This document shows, piece after piece, positions 35,677 through 48,330 of a DNA stretch of 64,000 nt; within the stretch, counting starts at the first letter, position 1; every line of letters starts with the position of its first letter. The stretch is from Nematostella vectensis (lineage: Eukaryota > Cnidaria > Anthozoa > Actiniaria > Edwardsiidae). The stretch covers positions 5,940,001 to 6,004,000 of the forward strand of contig NC_064034.1 in NCBI RefSeq assembly GCF_932526225.1, read 5' to 3'. The notes beneath the pieces are model-generated. The model ran no database searches and was not told the DNA's origin. It saw only the letters and a list, made by a program, of their open reading frames with translations. A program made the position numbers and the translations under genes.

Positions 35677-36796
35677 AGGCAGGAGGGGCTAAATGGCCCC
35701 AAAAGTGTGTGTGTATGATGGGAAAGGGGGGGTGAGGGGAGGGGCTGACCCTAGAGGTTTTTATTGCCAATTCTTTTTTCCCGGCAGGCTTAAAAACATG
35801 GAAAGAACTTTTTGTCATCAATATATGTACGAGTCTGCTTTGCACCCGTTCTGAGTATTACGCACGCCTGAGCTATTGCTAAGCACACTATGTAAGTACG
35901 CCATAAGTCAGAAAATTGAGCATACCGGTTTTAATAAAAGATTGTGTGACCATCTTACCTATTAGTGGTATACACTTCTGTTTTACTTAAATGGTATGGG
36001 CGGCCATGAAATAATTATAAATATTATTACATTAAAATGATATCACAATATTATTAAATAGGAAATAACAAAAATGTAAGGAAAATTAGAAATATTTCCT
36101 TATGGAAATGACAAATTATTCATAAAAACGTAGCTCCACGAAAAAGAAATACTTTGCAAATTACGATAGATGGATTATTTGTTGTTTACAATATCACCTT
36201 AAGCACACTTCAAGTGTATCCCTACAATTTATATTTCTTTCGGTGTTGCATAAGAACATTATAATTCCAATGGGGGACTCCGATAAAAATAGACGGGGGT
36301 GATCATCAAAATCGATTTTAACCATAAGGGATTGTACTTTGGCGTGGTCAACAGAAATCCTTCCCAAGCAAATTGGGTCTGATCGAACAAATTTTTAACT
36401 CTAAGAGATAGCAAAATCGAAAAAAAAAAAACGTTTAACATCTTATCAGGAATAGCAATTGGTCGAATTTTAAACCCTAAGAGATAACAGATTCGGAAAA
36501 ACACGTTAAACACTCTCTTAGGAATAGCAGTTGGTCAAATTTTATACCCTAAGAGATGGCAAAATCTGAAAAATCCTCCAACACCCCCAAGGGATGGTAG
36601 TTGGTCGGAATCTTATACCCTAAAAGATGGGACGATCATCCCCGTCTACTTTTTGGGAGAGTCTCCTCTCCCTCCCCCACCGGGATTATAACATTCATAT
36701 CTAAGACACGTGGTCTGTATAATTTTTTTTGTGTTCTCTAGCCCTGCAATTTAGGAACTCTAGTACTCTCCAACCCCCCCTTCTTAGCCTTTAGAA

Positions 36797-36802
36797 TTTA
36801 TT
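36797..36802 (-). promoter_or_regulatory. Likely polyadenylation signal of copy 3
   Basis: AATAAA on the minus strand about 42 bases past the stop at 36846-36844, as in copy 2. Confidence 0.5.
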
Positions 36803-36843
36803 GCTTAGAATCCCTGGATTCATCATTATCGTCAGCCTATTTT

Positions 36844-38817
36844 TCAACAATCTGAGTAGTTCGCGTAGTCGCTGAAGGAGTCCAAGTACTTCTGGATGAT
36901 TTGATAGCAAAACATGTACTGCGTCTGAAACAAATATGTATATATTAATTAGCACAACTATTAACATCGGGGGAACTCTGTGAATAAGCGTGATGATGAT
37001 GGTGACGACGACGACGACGACGACGATGATGGTGGTGGTTATGGTGGTGATGATAATGATGATAATGGTGATTCTATATCAAACTAAAATGCCATCATCG
37101 CCGTCCATTAAGCTATCCTACTCACCGGGCTCTCCACCGCGCCTGGCAGATTGACGCGAATTCGTTTAATAACTTGAAAGACGTCAATAACTTGCTCTGT
37201 CTTCAAACGCTCAAGAACTGAGGAGATCGCACAAAACGTGCCACTCCTACCAACACCGTTACTATGGAGATACAAATCTAGCAATATCAATATCTATTCC
37301 TTGAAGCCCGACCGAAAAATAAAGTCTTTCATAGAGTATCAAAACAAATAACAAACAACCAATTTAATGTCTAACAAAATGGTAGTTTTAACTACTTTAC
37401 ATGACCGGTTTGATCCTTCTATGCAATCCTTAACCCCGTTTTGGGTCCTGTTTATTATACCTGCATTGGACCAATACTGGCGCGTTGCCGCACTGCTGCT
37501 GTGACGTCTGAGCTTCGTCTAAAAGATCCAGAACGCTGCAGGCAACCTCAGGGATGCACTTGTCTGGCCACGACACGTGATGCAAGTGACGAACCTCGTG
37601 CGTCTTCTGCGAAGTGTAAAGTGGGAAATTTGAGCCGTGAGAGATATGTTTTGGATGTCCAGGTGCACAAACAGGTGACAATTTTCTGTAAAGTGCTTAG
37701 GGGGCCTTATTCAGCTTGGTGTCTTTCAAGAAAGTCGGTAAAGCGCAAAAGGAAAAAGCATGATCAAACCTGTTACCACTAATCCGTAAAGCAACTATGT
37801 GCCGGTAAATTTATGACGTCATCAAGATTCCACTCGTCTCACCTTTTTTCGCGTCACCTTAAGCTTGGTGCAGATGACGTCACCTTGCTCTTGCTTGCTG
37901 AGCACGCTGACCCCTATGTGACCATATTTGGTAGGTCCATGGTCAGGCCAGTACTTAGGGTATTCCTGTGTAAGCGATGAAATGATCAGTTGCATTTTTG
38001 CTTTTATCTTTCGTTAGTATTACCCAAACCTTACAGCGCTCATTACGCTACATTCCCATGCCCTTTCTATCTCTCTTTTGATTAAAACCACCTTTGTATG
38101 CACATGCTCATTATGACATAGATGTTTTCTCCCATACGTTTCCTCGCCCTCCCATACATTCATCGATTCCACCCCTTTCTTGCGCTAGCCCATGACGTGA
38201 ACCAATCCCCCACCCATCCTCAGAAAATTCTGGGGCTACCTGGTCAAGTTCGTGCAGGTTGTTCAACATGACAATCGTCCCGATGTCGTAATCCGTCACC
38301 ATGCGCCAGAAATCCTCCACGGTCTCCAGCAAGGGATGCTGGGTAGCGATGAATGCATTGCGCCCCCTGTGAGCCTAAAAGTAAATGTCATTCAGATTAA
38401 ATAAATGCTTCAATCTTTGTCGCTGTTCTGCAGATGTACGGGCACTCTATTACAAAAACAGTAAACGCAAATGTCAAAGTATACAGGGACAAGTACACAC
38501 ATGTAGGAATACGGCGTTGATGTAGTCCGACTCCTCGTCAGCATGCTCCTTATGCAACATCACCCTACAGCTGTTCACTGCAACACAACATGAGTCACGA
38601 TGACATACAAATGCACATACACGCTCGGCCTCGATGATGATTATACACACCTTATATGGTGTTGTAGAAATAGGCAAGAAGGTTTGGCACAAATTCAAGT
38701 TAACCAGTACGTACATGCTATGATGTCAGAGAATCTGTTCTTGTGCAAATTTTGTGGTTCCTCACCAACGCTTTTCTCTTCCGCCGGTATCTCACGGCTT
38801 GTAACGGAGTTCAGCCT
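36844..38817 (-). CDS. Copy 3 PTP domain D2, seven exons (frame open)
   Basis: Exons 38715-38817, 38501-38577, 38240-38374, 37843-37965, 37461-37606, 37126-37261 and 36844-36924. The sequence is nearly that of copy 2, including [10 protein letters not shown] and the end DYANYSDC. The exons are open, but they lie downstream of the D1 stop. Confidence 0.85.
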
Positions 38818-39222
38818 CTGGAAAGGATCGCACAAGAAATAGTGATAAAAAAACTAACGAATATTACTCCCTAAAAGAAATAGCTCTTCATCTATTCCGT
38901 GACGATTACATATTATGTACTGTACCGAGTGTCCTGTTGAGCGGTTTTCCCGCCACCCGGTCCATAAATCACCTGAAATCTTCTGTTTTCCGCATGAACT
39001 TGGACCCATCCGGATTGGGCGAGTATACAGCGTGTCAACAGCGATTTTAACCCTCATTTTTCAAAACCCTACACTAGCCCGTGCGTTACCTGAACTTAGA
39101 AAATAACGTAATACACCGCATAATTCCAAAATCGTCCTGCTCGTAACCTAGACTTCGAGAGCGCCTCGACTGACAGGTGTATCCCGCATAACTCCATACC
39201 GTAGACTCGTCCCGTGTCTTAC

Positions 39223-42200
39223 CTGGAACTCGAGTGCGTATCCTGTCATCTGGAATTTACGGTTGACAGAAGCAAGTTCTGAGTGGTCTGGTTGAAGTTC
39301 TCGCTTTGTATCTCTGTGTTGCCGCACGTCAGGGCTTCTAACACAGCGGAGTGGATAAACAAGTACTGCTCCTGAAAAGTGATTTTGCAAACGTATCAAA
39401 ATTCTAGATCGCCCTCGCATTTCCAGGGAGCGCCGCGTAATCGCGTCTTCGAGGATGCAAAATTCTTGTTTATGTGTTTATAGCGTTTGTGTAGCAACAT
39501 TTACCCTAACGTACCTTTGTCTGGACCATGTGTGGCCTGTCTTTCCTGAGCGCTATGAGGTAGTTACGAATATCCTCGGTTCGGCTCTTTTTGGCCTGTT
39601 CCAGCATGGCGTCAATGACAATATAGGTACCAGTGCGTTCAACGCCAGCACTGAAGAACAAGGAAGGGGATACATACTAATTGATCAGCAGATGAGAGCC
39701 TGGATTTTCTAATTTACACGTGATCCATCTTGCATGGCCCACTTGACTATGGTTTAATTACAAACTCACCTGCAGTGGACGATGACAGGTCCCGCGTCCC
39801 GCGGGTTCAACGCGTGCACTTATAGTCTGAACGCGAGGACTGCTGTTGCGTATTGGGGAACGCCCTTGTCCGGCCACACGGTAAAGTGGAACTGACGAAC
39901 CATTCGACTGCCACTCCGTTTCGCCTTGGAATAGTAAAAAAATTGTAGAACCTCCAAATAATAATGTCTCCTTCTTTTTATACATTTCCGAACCAAAATA
40001 GATCGCAACACTGAAAAGACTGTTTCACTTGAATGTTTTCTGGTTTCTAGATTTTTTTATCCATAAACCACCACCTACCTTTGACAAGATGAAGGTACGA
40101 ATCTCGTAGTCTGCGAATAATTCCGACTGGTGCAGCGTAACTGTCACGCCACCGTATGTCTCGATCTTGTCTGGCCAGTATTTGTGGCACTTAGTCTGTG
40201 ACATGGATTAATCATACGAAGTGTTACTGGCAAATATCTTTGTGCTATCTTTGTGTGGACCAGGTCCGCGCCTTTTATACCTCAGGTCTTTCTTCGAGAT
40301 TGAAAATGAAGGAATGAATGGTAGGTGGGAAGCATGGCCCCGTATTCGCTAAGCCCTTTGCAATTCTCTAAGCCCATTACTTTCTAGCTTATTTGAAGCT
40401 AAGATTAAAACGAGTATGTACACTGCAAGACTTGAGCCGATATTATCCAATAATCATTATAGCTGATGTTAGCAGTACACAAAGATGAAGAATGGCGGCG
40501 TGACGGGCGACAAAACGGGTAGGTCTATACTTCCTTTTTCTCGCCCAACAATTTTCTATTATAAGAATGTACTACCTTGTTTAGCTCGACGAGGTTGGTG
40601 AGCATTACGATGGATTGCGAGTTCTGTTCCCAAACCATCCGCCAGAAGTCTTCAAATGTTGGAGGGAGAGGACCTGGGAAGATGACAACTAAGCGGAGAG
40701 CAGAATGACGCATGGAGATGCCGGAAGAGGGATTCGGGAATTACAGGTGTAGAGGGCGCAAAAACCGTCTGACAGATATAGCAGAAGTTGGTGAGAGAGA
40801 TTGAAACAAAAAGACCACAGAAAAATCTCTGTCATATGGTGGCATAGCAAGTTTCAAAACGAAGAGAAAATGTTTGGGATTAATTCTGATTCCAGAGTAG
40901 TAGTGGGGGTAAGGTTAGTCCGCAAAGAAAGCCGCAAGTTTTCTTTTTCTGCCGCCCTCCACCTCCTAAAAAAGGGGGTAAAGCTTTCTATGCTAGCCAT
41001 TTTGTTTAAACTGGACTACTCTTGTTTTTAAAGGCCAAATCGGAATTTACCTTGTGAGGCGATGAACGATCTTGGAGTTCCATCATAGCCCTAAAAACAC
41101 AATATTGACATCTTAAACAAAAAGCTCAAAAGTCGTAAGGCATTGAGTCCTTCCTTTGAGCTCTACTCACCAAGAAAAAAAAGAAAGAAAAAAAAGATTT
41201 GCATCATTTAGTATGACCCTAACCTTAACCTACTGGGCGTGGGTACTCACGTGGATAAATGACGCGTTTATGTAATCCGAATCCTTGTCGCCATTGACTC
41301 GCTCCAGTACCACGCGTGAATGATCATCTACGGATGAAAAAAAAATACCATAGGAAGTTCGAGTAAGGTGCATCATTTTAATGGCATAGAGAACCTTTTG
41401 GTATTTCACTTACAGGCAACAATGTTCGCGTAACGGTTCTTGTTCTTGTTGGCAGGTTTCCTGGCGGCTTCCCATGGAAACTGCTGTCCATTGTTGAATT
41501 TCTGAAAGAACAGATAACGGGGTGTTGCAAATTATTATTATAGGATTCCTTAACTCTTGTTTCCTAAAAAGCATGAGCCCCGCCTCGCCTATGGTAGTAG
41601 GAAACTGGCAGCGTCACAACATACATCGGAAACAAAAAGCTGGAACAATCTATTCGGCATTTTTATTATGCGCGGGGGATCGAGCCGATTTGATAAGCGA
41701 ATAGTAGCTGGGACCATTTGAGGGACGCAATTCAACGTGGCTTTAAAGGATGTCATATGGGAGTTGTGAATCTAACTGACGAATAAATTTCGGGAGCAGA
41801 ATTGCCAAAACCTACCATTTTCTATCTTTTATTCAGTATCACACCAACTTTACGACGACATGTTGAATTGCGTCCCCTAAAATCGTCCCAGCATGCTGTT
41901 CGCATACCAACTCGACCCAATACCCCGCGTGAAGAAATAATGGTAAAATCTGTGTTTGAAGGTTTGTTACCAAGTCACTCGTGATTGTAGAACATTAAGA
42001 CCCCTCAACTCTCTAATCTGAATACTCTATTCTGCAAAGGATGCACGAATACATGCTCACTTATCCTTGATGACAGTTACCGCATGTCATAATAACCCAC
42101 CTTGTATTCGGTTTTCAATCTGATGCCCCCGTTTGCCTGCATCTTCGCGACGTATTCTGGGAAGAGTGCGATTGGGATTGGCTTGGACAAGTCGTCTACA

Positions 42201-42234
42201 GCATTGTCATAAATACGCTTGGTATTTGCAGCTT
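39223..42234 (-). pseudogene. Copy 3 PTP domain D1, with stop and frameshift
   Basis: Exons 42101-42234, 41414-41501, 41251-41327, 41051-41090, 40576-40673, 40079-40195, 39770-39924, 39515-39650 and 39223-39371 match copy 2. In exon 39770-39924 the frame after VLAFRL hits TAA at 39822-39820, before the catalytic HC. Exon 39223-39371 is one base short (AGCAAGTTCTG against AGCAAGTTTCTG near 39278), which shifts the frame. The signature still reads SAGVER-TG. Confidence 0.9.
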
Positions 42235-42425
42235 CTGTAAGGGGTGAACAGAAAACTTAAGTTCTTGAATTTGGTCCGCAAATCAGAAAAGTCAGAACAG
42301 ATATGAAAATAGGAGTGAAAATTAAGAGATATATTTTAAGAAAAACAGACTCATTTACTCATTTCTACCAAAAGTAATTACCGATTGCCATAATTTCACT
42401 CAAAGCAATGAAAATAAGTGCATAC

Positions 42426-43078
42426 CTGCAGCCCCCTGCTGGTTGCTTATTTCTTCATCGGCGATATCGGCATTGCTTTCCGCTTGACCCTCGTTAAACG
42501 ACTCCATTTGCATCGCCGGCTTCCTCATGGGGGAATTATCATTTCGTCGCCTGCGAACCAAATCAATATACCAGGCAAGGCAAATACAGCTTTAGTATAA
42601 AAGACTGGAAAGGGCGCGTTTTACCCTCGACTCAAACTATCCCCCTTCCATTGATGTCTAGTGTTTAATAGATAACATACAAGGTAGTAAAAGGGCAGTG
42701 AAAGCCGCCCACTACGACTTGGTACAGCCGGTATAATACAAGGACATATAAAATGAAATGATATCCCCGCCCCCAACCCACATACCCAGCAATTTTTCTA
42801 GCTACAGCCATATGACTGGACACCATACCTGATAAAGAGGACTACAGCGGCGACGAAAGCAGCAAGAATAAGTAACGCAACCACCCCTTCAGCTATTGCT
42901 CCTACGGGTGAAGAGGTGGTTGATGTGAGATTTTCCGAGCTAGCGACAGGAATTTCTAAAAAAAAATAAAATGAAATAAATGTATTAAGCATTAATCAAG
43001 ATTGGAGTAAATGATTAGAAGCATGACAGGCTCACCTATTACTCCAGCCAAGGCGACAACTCCGCACAAAGGATCCAA
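42426..43078 (-). CDS. Copy 3 transmembrane and juxtamembrane exons
   Basis: Exons 43036-43078, 42829-42955 and 42426-42550 correspond to those of copy 2; the helix reads [16 protein letters not shown] then VAAVVLFIR. All are open. Confidence 0.78.
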
Positions 43079-43427
43079 CTTAGAATTAGAATTTGGTATA
43101 TAAGTACATATACAGTGACTACCATTATTGCTTCAATAAGCACCTCCAATCCAGTAAGCGACCGGCCTAAGCGTGTTACTCTTATGCACACTCAAGGGGG
43201 AGTGTACATAAGAATAGAAGCAACCAAAGCTGATATTACTACCAAAATTGTATGATATCATATATACTAACGAAATTGTATCATAATGAGGGAGTTTTTT
43301 TGCTCCTTGGACGTTGTAAAAGCGCCTTTCCCGACTAAATCCGGCGCTTACTCGAGAAATCACGGGACGTCTTTTACTTTAAAAAAAAACTCCTCCCCAA
43401 AGCTGGGACACTTTTCAACGGCATTTC

Positions 43428-44220
43428 TTCTTCGTTCAGGGAGGTCATAGCTCGTATGTAGACCTTGTTCTTGCTTCCTTCGTCAAGAGCTTTGTTCTTG
43501 TACTTCTGCCGCCTTCCTTTGTAAATCCTACCGTCACCAATGATGATTGTATGATTCATACTTAATGTTTCCACTTCGGCTGTAATGTAGTAATTCCTTT
43601 TCTCTTTCTTCTCTTCGTCTTCTTTACAAAGTTCTTCTGCTTGAATCTCCGTCAGGTTCAAGTTGTCGGGTTTCTCTTTCAAAACTATGACTTGATAGGA
43701 GCTGAGAACCAAAAATTGGGTTATCGTGATAAACGAGAGTGACTGACCCAAGAAGGGGGGGTTCTTCAGAATAAATGTGATAGGGATGCTTTTCTGGAAA
43801 TTCGAAAAACTACCTGCACGGCTAAAACTTTCTACCCTAAAAAATACCTCAGAAGCCCTAAAATATATCCTTTCTACGAATAACACCTATTTTTATTGGA
43901 TATCCCATTAAAATTACCCGAGGCCCGATTTTAACCCTTTAAAAATTACGACGAGCATCCCTATCAGGTCGACGTGGGAAAAACCCCTCCCACCCAGAGA
44001 GACTGTACGCGCGCAGCGGTTTAAGATGCTTCAGAAGCTCTGAAAATACCATTTCTAAGCTAAAAGCCTAGTTTTTTCTCGGATACCTCTGTACGCGCGC
44101 TGCAGTTTGAGATGCGCTTTGGGACTTACTCGATTGGACCGTTGACTTCATCAGCCTTCCACAATGTGACGTTAGTATCGCGAGATATTCTTCCAAGAGG
44201 AACCACTGGTGCTACAGGAT
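43428..44220 (-). pseudogene. Copy 3 FN3 domain 7, donor mutated
   Basis: Exons 44130-44220 and 43428-43701 match copy 2 and are open. The donor after LNEE reads GAAATG instead of GTAATG (plus-strand TC at 43426-43427 where copy 2 has AC), so the last splice of this domain should fail. Confidence 0.8.
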
Positions 44221-44296
44221 CTAGAATGCAATGCCATTTGAGTTAGTTAACTTATTCTAATTAGCCTCTTATGGAAAAGAAACTATAAGAACTTAC

Positions 44297-44489
44297 TTGC
44301 AACTTTCGTAGTCACTACTTTAAAATTCAGTGTTTTGCTATCTCCGCATTTGGTGGAAGAAGTAATATTGAAAATGTACTTTGTCCCAGGGATGAGATTC
44401 TTCGGGGTGACAGACTGGGATGAGGTAGTTACTTTTCCAAAGTGTCCATTCCATTCCGGCCAGTAAGACTTGAAACCTTTGTACATGAC
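44297..44489 (-). pseudogene. Copy 3 FN3 domain 6, second exon only
   Basis: 193 nt matching 14485-14677 of copy 2 ([28 protein letters not shown]). Its partner exon is gone. Joining FN3-5 (phase 1) to this exon (phase 0) shifts the frame to an early stop; skipping it as well would restore phase. Confidence 0.85.
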
Positions 44490-44842
44490 CTGTGATACAA
44501 GATCTCTAGTCTTACTTCGGAGGACTACAATTCGTACATGGATAGTTATCCCTTAGATTACCTATTTTTATGTACTTCAATACGATTGTCTTGAATTTCG
44601 AATATTACATAACTTAAGTTACAACATAAGTTATTATATATAATAACTAAGATCCTTTTTCTTCTTCGAGTTAAATTTACCCTAACCCTAAGCCAAGACT
44701 TTCGAGTCTACCGTAACACGAGCACTAACAAAATCCTAACTTTATAGATTAAACGCTAACGGGTTTTTGGTCTAATGCAGGCTTACTGAGATTCCTTAAC
44801 TACGGATGCAGATTGGATTCTGTAGGGACCTACCCGAGAGAG

Positions 44843-45003
44843 GAAACATCGCGCCTTACCACGGAAATTCTGGCCCCCAAAAAACATCGCGCCTTACCAA
44901 GGAAGTTCTGGCCCCCAAAAGCATCGTGCCTTGCCACGGAAATTCTGGCCAAAAAACAATTATCACGCTTTGGCACGGAAATTCTTTCCCCTAAAGACAT
45001 CAC
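44843..45003 (+). repeat. About 40-bp tandem repeat, related to the satellite at 48331
   Basis: Four diverged units share CACGGAAATTCTGGCCCCC and ATCGCGCCTTACC. CACGGAA-TTCTGGCC is also the core of the large array at 48331-50195. Confidence 0.75.
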
Positions 45004-46616
45004 CCTCAAAAAACACTGTTATTCTTCGAACTGCATAATTTATTTCTATATAATATATGATTCATATGATATACTTATAATATCATACGATTATTTATCG
45101 CCTATTTAACTCTTTGAATAAATACTATACACTATAAACAAAAATTTTAAATTGAGGTTACTTAAAAAAAAATTAAATTGAGGTTAATTCTTACTTACCG
45201 TGAGGAATATACGCCTGAATTTATAGAAATTGTAAGTAAGTATTTACGAAGTTAACATTTTCATGGCGATTGTCAGTTGAATAAAAGCCATTGAAGTGCA
45301 AAAATTATAAGCCAATCGGAAATCAAGTAGATGGTATTTTAGCCAATCAAAACAAGGATAGATGATATTGATTTGTCGTGTTGACGTCATACTAAAGCTG
45401 GTACGGTGTTTTTGTTTGAGCGATTGGTTTTGGGAAAAAAGCGAACAAACGAGCATTCTAAAAGCACAAAAATAAATGAAAAAAATATTTTCAATACAAA
45501 CCATCGTCAAAAACTCACCTTGGCAGTGAGTTTTTTTGGTCGCTTTATGTTTGTCGCCTAGAGGTTGTGTTCGCTTTTTGTTGTAAACCGTGATCTTTCT
45601 GCTAGCAAGGAATTCGTCAACATAAGTGAATGCTTTTTATAGCTGAAAACAGACATCAATCCAAGGCCTTTTCCTCTCAGGATCTCCTTGCATAGATATA
45701 GACGTGAAAAAATATAGAATGGTTGTGTAGAGCCTCTTCTCTTCGCCCTCTTTTTAGCTGCTGCTGCTGCCACGGGATTTTATATCAAAACGTTTCCAAC
45801 GTTCAAACGTTAAACAAAACGTTTCCTCAAAATCTTCAGCCCATTTAAATCCGCTTATTTTCTCATTAAATACTATTTTCAAGCTTCCTTTCTTCTGTGA
45901 ACATGCGAACTTTGCAGCACAAAGCGAGGCGGTAAAAAACACACAACATCGAGTGGGGCCTGGGAGTTGCACGATTGACTGGATGGATGGATTGTGACAC
46001 CACAGGGTAACCGCGGGATGACCACAAAACCAAGTCGCATAGCTATACCATATTTTTATACCTATGGAGCTTCGCGCGCGGCCTGCGGCCGCGCTGGCTC
46101 CGCTATGAATTAAGGGTACCTGTTTCTATGTATTTATATTGAAGGACCTGACTTGCATAATGCACTGGTTATGTTTATTGTTTCCAAAATTCTAAACATG
46201 AGAAACAGCCCGATTCATGAGAAAATTCAGTTTGATGTGCAAACCAATGGAAATCTGCAACATTTAGCCAATCTGATTCACTTTTAGAGTTGTTTGTTTT
46301 GCCTGTTACCAACAAAAATGGCGTTGAAGCAGTGCATTGTGGGAACAGTGGGTCAGGCCTTTATTCATTTTTATTTGGCAAATGCATCTTATACAAACTC
46401 AAAGATATTATATTTGAAATGTGTATACAGTAATGCCCAATTTATCCCTATATATTAAGGGGTCACCTTTATTAAGCTGACATGATCACCATTCTGATAG
46501 TCCCAAAAGCATCCAAAAGTATTTTATTTTTGCTAATTTTCAGGAGCTCTTCCCAGTGATTGTGACAGTGTTTTTCCATTTCGCTCCTATCAAATGGCAG
46601 AATTAACTGCCAACTA

Positions 46617-46801
46617 CAGTGGAACCTCTATTAAGCTACCTCGGGACCTTAAGAAGTAGCAGTTTAATAGAGGTTGGCCGCTTAATAGAGGTACCAAATA
46701 ATATACTTGATTAGAAAATATGATATTTTTGGGATTTCAAAAGTGGCCATTAAATAGAGGTTGGCCGCTTAATAGGTGGACGCTTAATAGAGGTTCTACT
46801 G
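46617..46801. mobile_element. Pogo/Tigger-like MITE
   Basis: A 185-bp unit with inverted ends CAGTGGAACCTCTATTAAGC and, at the right, CAGTAGAACCTCTATTAAGC in the other orientation. Inside, TTAATAGAGGTTGGCCGC recurs. The left flank is TA as expected for this group; the right flank is CA. Confidence 0.6.
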
Positions 46802-48330
46802 CAGTCTATTTCTTTCAAACAATCTTTACAGAAAAAGTATGTATATGTAAATTGGAATAAATTATTCATCGTGGATGAAAGATACTTATGCAATATTTTC
46901 TATTGTCTTATTGCATTTTGAGTAGTAAAGTAGTTTTTTATTTATATGTACTAAATAACTCTTAGTGTAAAGAGACAAATATTGACAAGTGAACTTCTTA
47001 CCTTCAGCAAATTCGTGATTGCTTATGTCACTGGCATTAGAGCTAAAAGGAAAAACTCTTGCAAGCAACCAAATAGCTAATTTTAGATACATAGACACTC
47101 ACTGTACAGTACTAGTACTTTTTTCAAGGGGGAACACTTCATCAAATTATGGGCTACTTTATTTAATCATTATTTCTTAAGCCCGAATAGGCTAGAAGCC
47201 AATAGCCCATGAGGCTCAGGCAAGAGGGAGAATCGTTTTATAGTAAAATCAGACTACAACAGTAGTTGGTCGAAATTTAGTCAGTCTTTATGGTTGCAAT
47301 TCCACTACGGTAAGTTACTTGTAGGCTACATGAACCAATCGTTCGATGATGACAAAGATAGCTGTATATTAGACCTACGGCAGCGATGTGATGAGCATCT
47401 CATTGACAGTAAGTAAATTGCTTAACTCAGTTAACTTGGGGGTGAGACCTCAAGCTAGGTGCTTTACAATTGACTTTTGTAAATGGTTATTATGTGAATT
47501 CGAGCTCCTCTTTGGAATAAATTGCATGAGTCAGTATACAGATTTTCAAAATATTAAAATAGAGGCTCATATGCAATTTGAACTTTTTGGAAATGCACAA
47601 GTTCAATTAAGAAGCGATTTGGAAATACATAAACAAGCAAAAAAATACACCAAGATCGTCTGACAAGTTCAATGCATTCCAAATTGGAGCAAGAAAAGCT
47701 GTATGAATTTTTTGGGGGGAAACAAGCATTTTTGTTGGAGTGCACAAGAACAAACACCCTTAAAGAACATCTGTCCATGACAATGTACTGTATTGATTCC
47801 AGTGAGGTTATAAAATATTTCTAATCTATAAACCCCTAATACAATTTTAGTGCATCGAGCCTTTTGATGACGTGACAAGAGGTATCGTTTAAGATAGATG
47901 TCCCTAATTAATTGGCCATTTTTTTTCGAAATCGCCTATTTTCTTACACAATGATGGCCAGGCCAAGTTGGCTTTATTCATGCAAACATATCGATTATGA
48001 ACACAATGGCTGATTTTAGCACTCATATATTCTACCTCTTGACATGTCATCCACATGGTACCTTTGCATAAACAGGGCTCGAAATGGCGGCCGATACAGG
48101 CATAAATATGCCTAGATTTGTTCGTTTTACGCCTAACTTTATTCACTTAAGTGTAGAACTATACCCAGTTTTAATCATCTCAGGGGTGTTTTCCAAATAT
48201 TTTTTCCTAATTTTACTGGAATTACACCCAAAATTCTGAAACTAGACGTAAAATTATGCCATGTATTTTTTCTTAGTTTAGAGCCATGATAAATCTTTGA
48301 TAAATCCTTCATATCTCGCGAACCACAACA

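Larger units (their letters stand above)
34614..36843. other. Spacer between copy 3 (3' end) and copy 2 (5' end)
   Basis: The counterpart of 4790-7015, nearly identical in content: the inverted-repeat element, a 26-base G run, AT-rich DNA and the degenerate 75-bp repeat. It must hold the copy 2 promoter and the copy 3 3' UTR. No core promoter motif is clear to me. Confidence 0.65.

Noticed and set aside
45510-47100. Possible captured exons on the minus strand (short open stretches with AG and GT at their ends)
   Set aside because: Each is only about 40-60 bases, they share no domain, and such signals occur by chance in AT-rich DNA. I mention them in the segment entry but do not call a gene.
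47388-47663. A 91-residue plus-strand frame
   Set aside because: No recognisable domain, no start context or splice partner, and it lies in the foreign repeat-rich segment.
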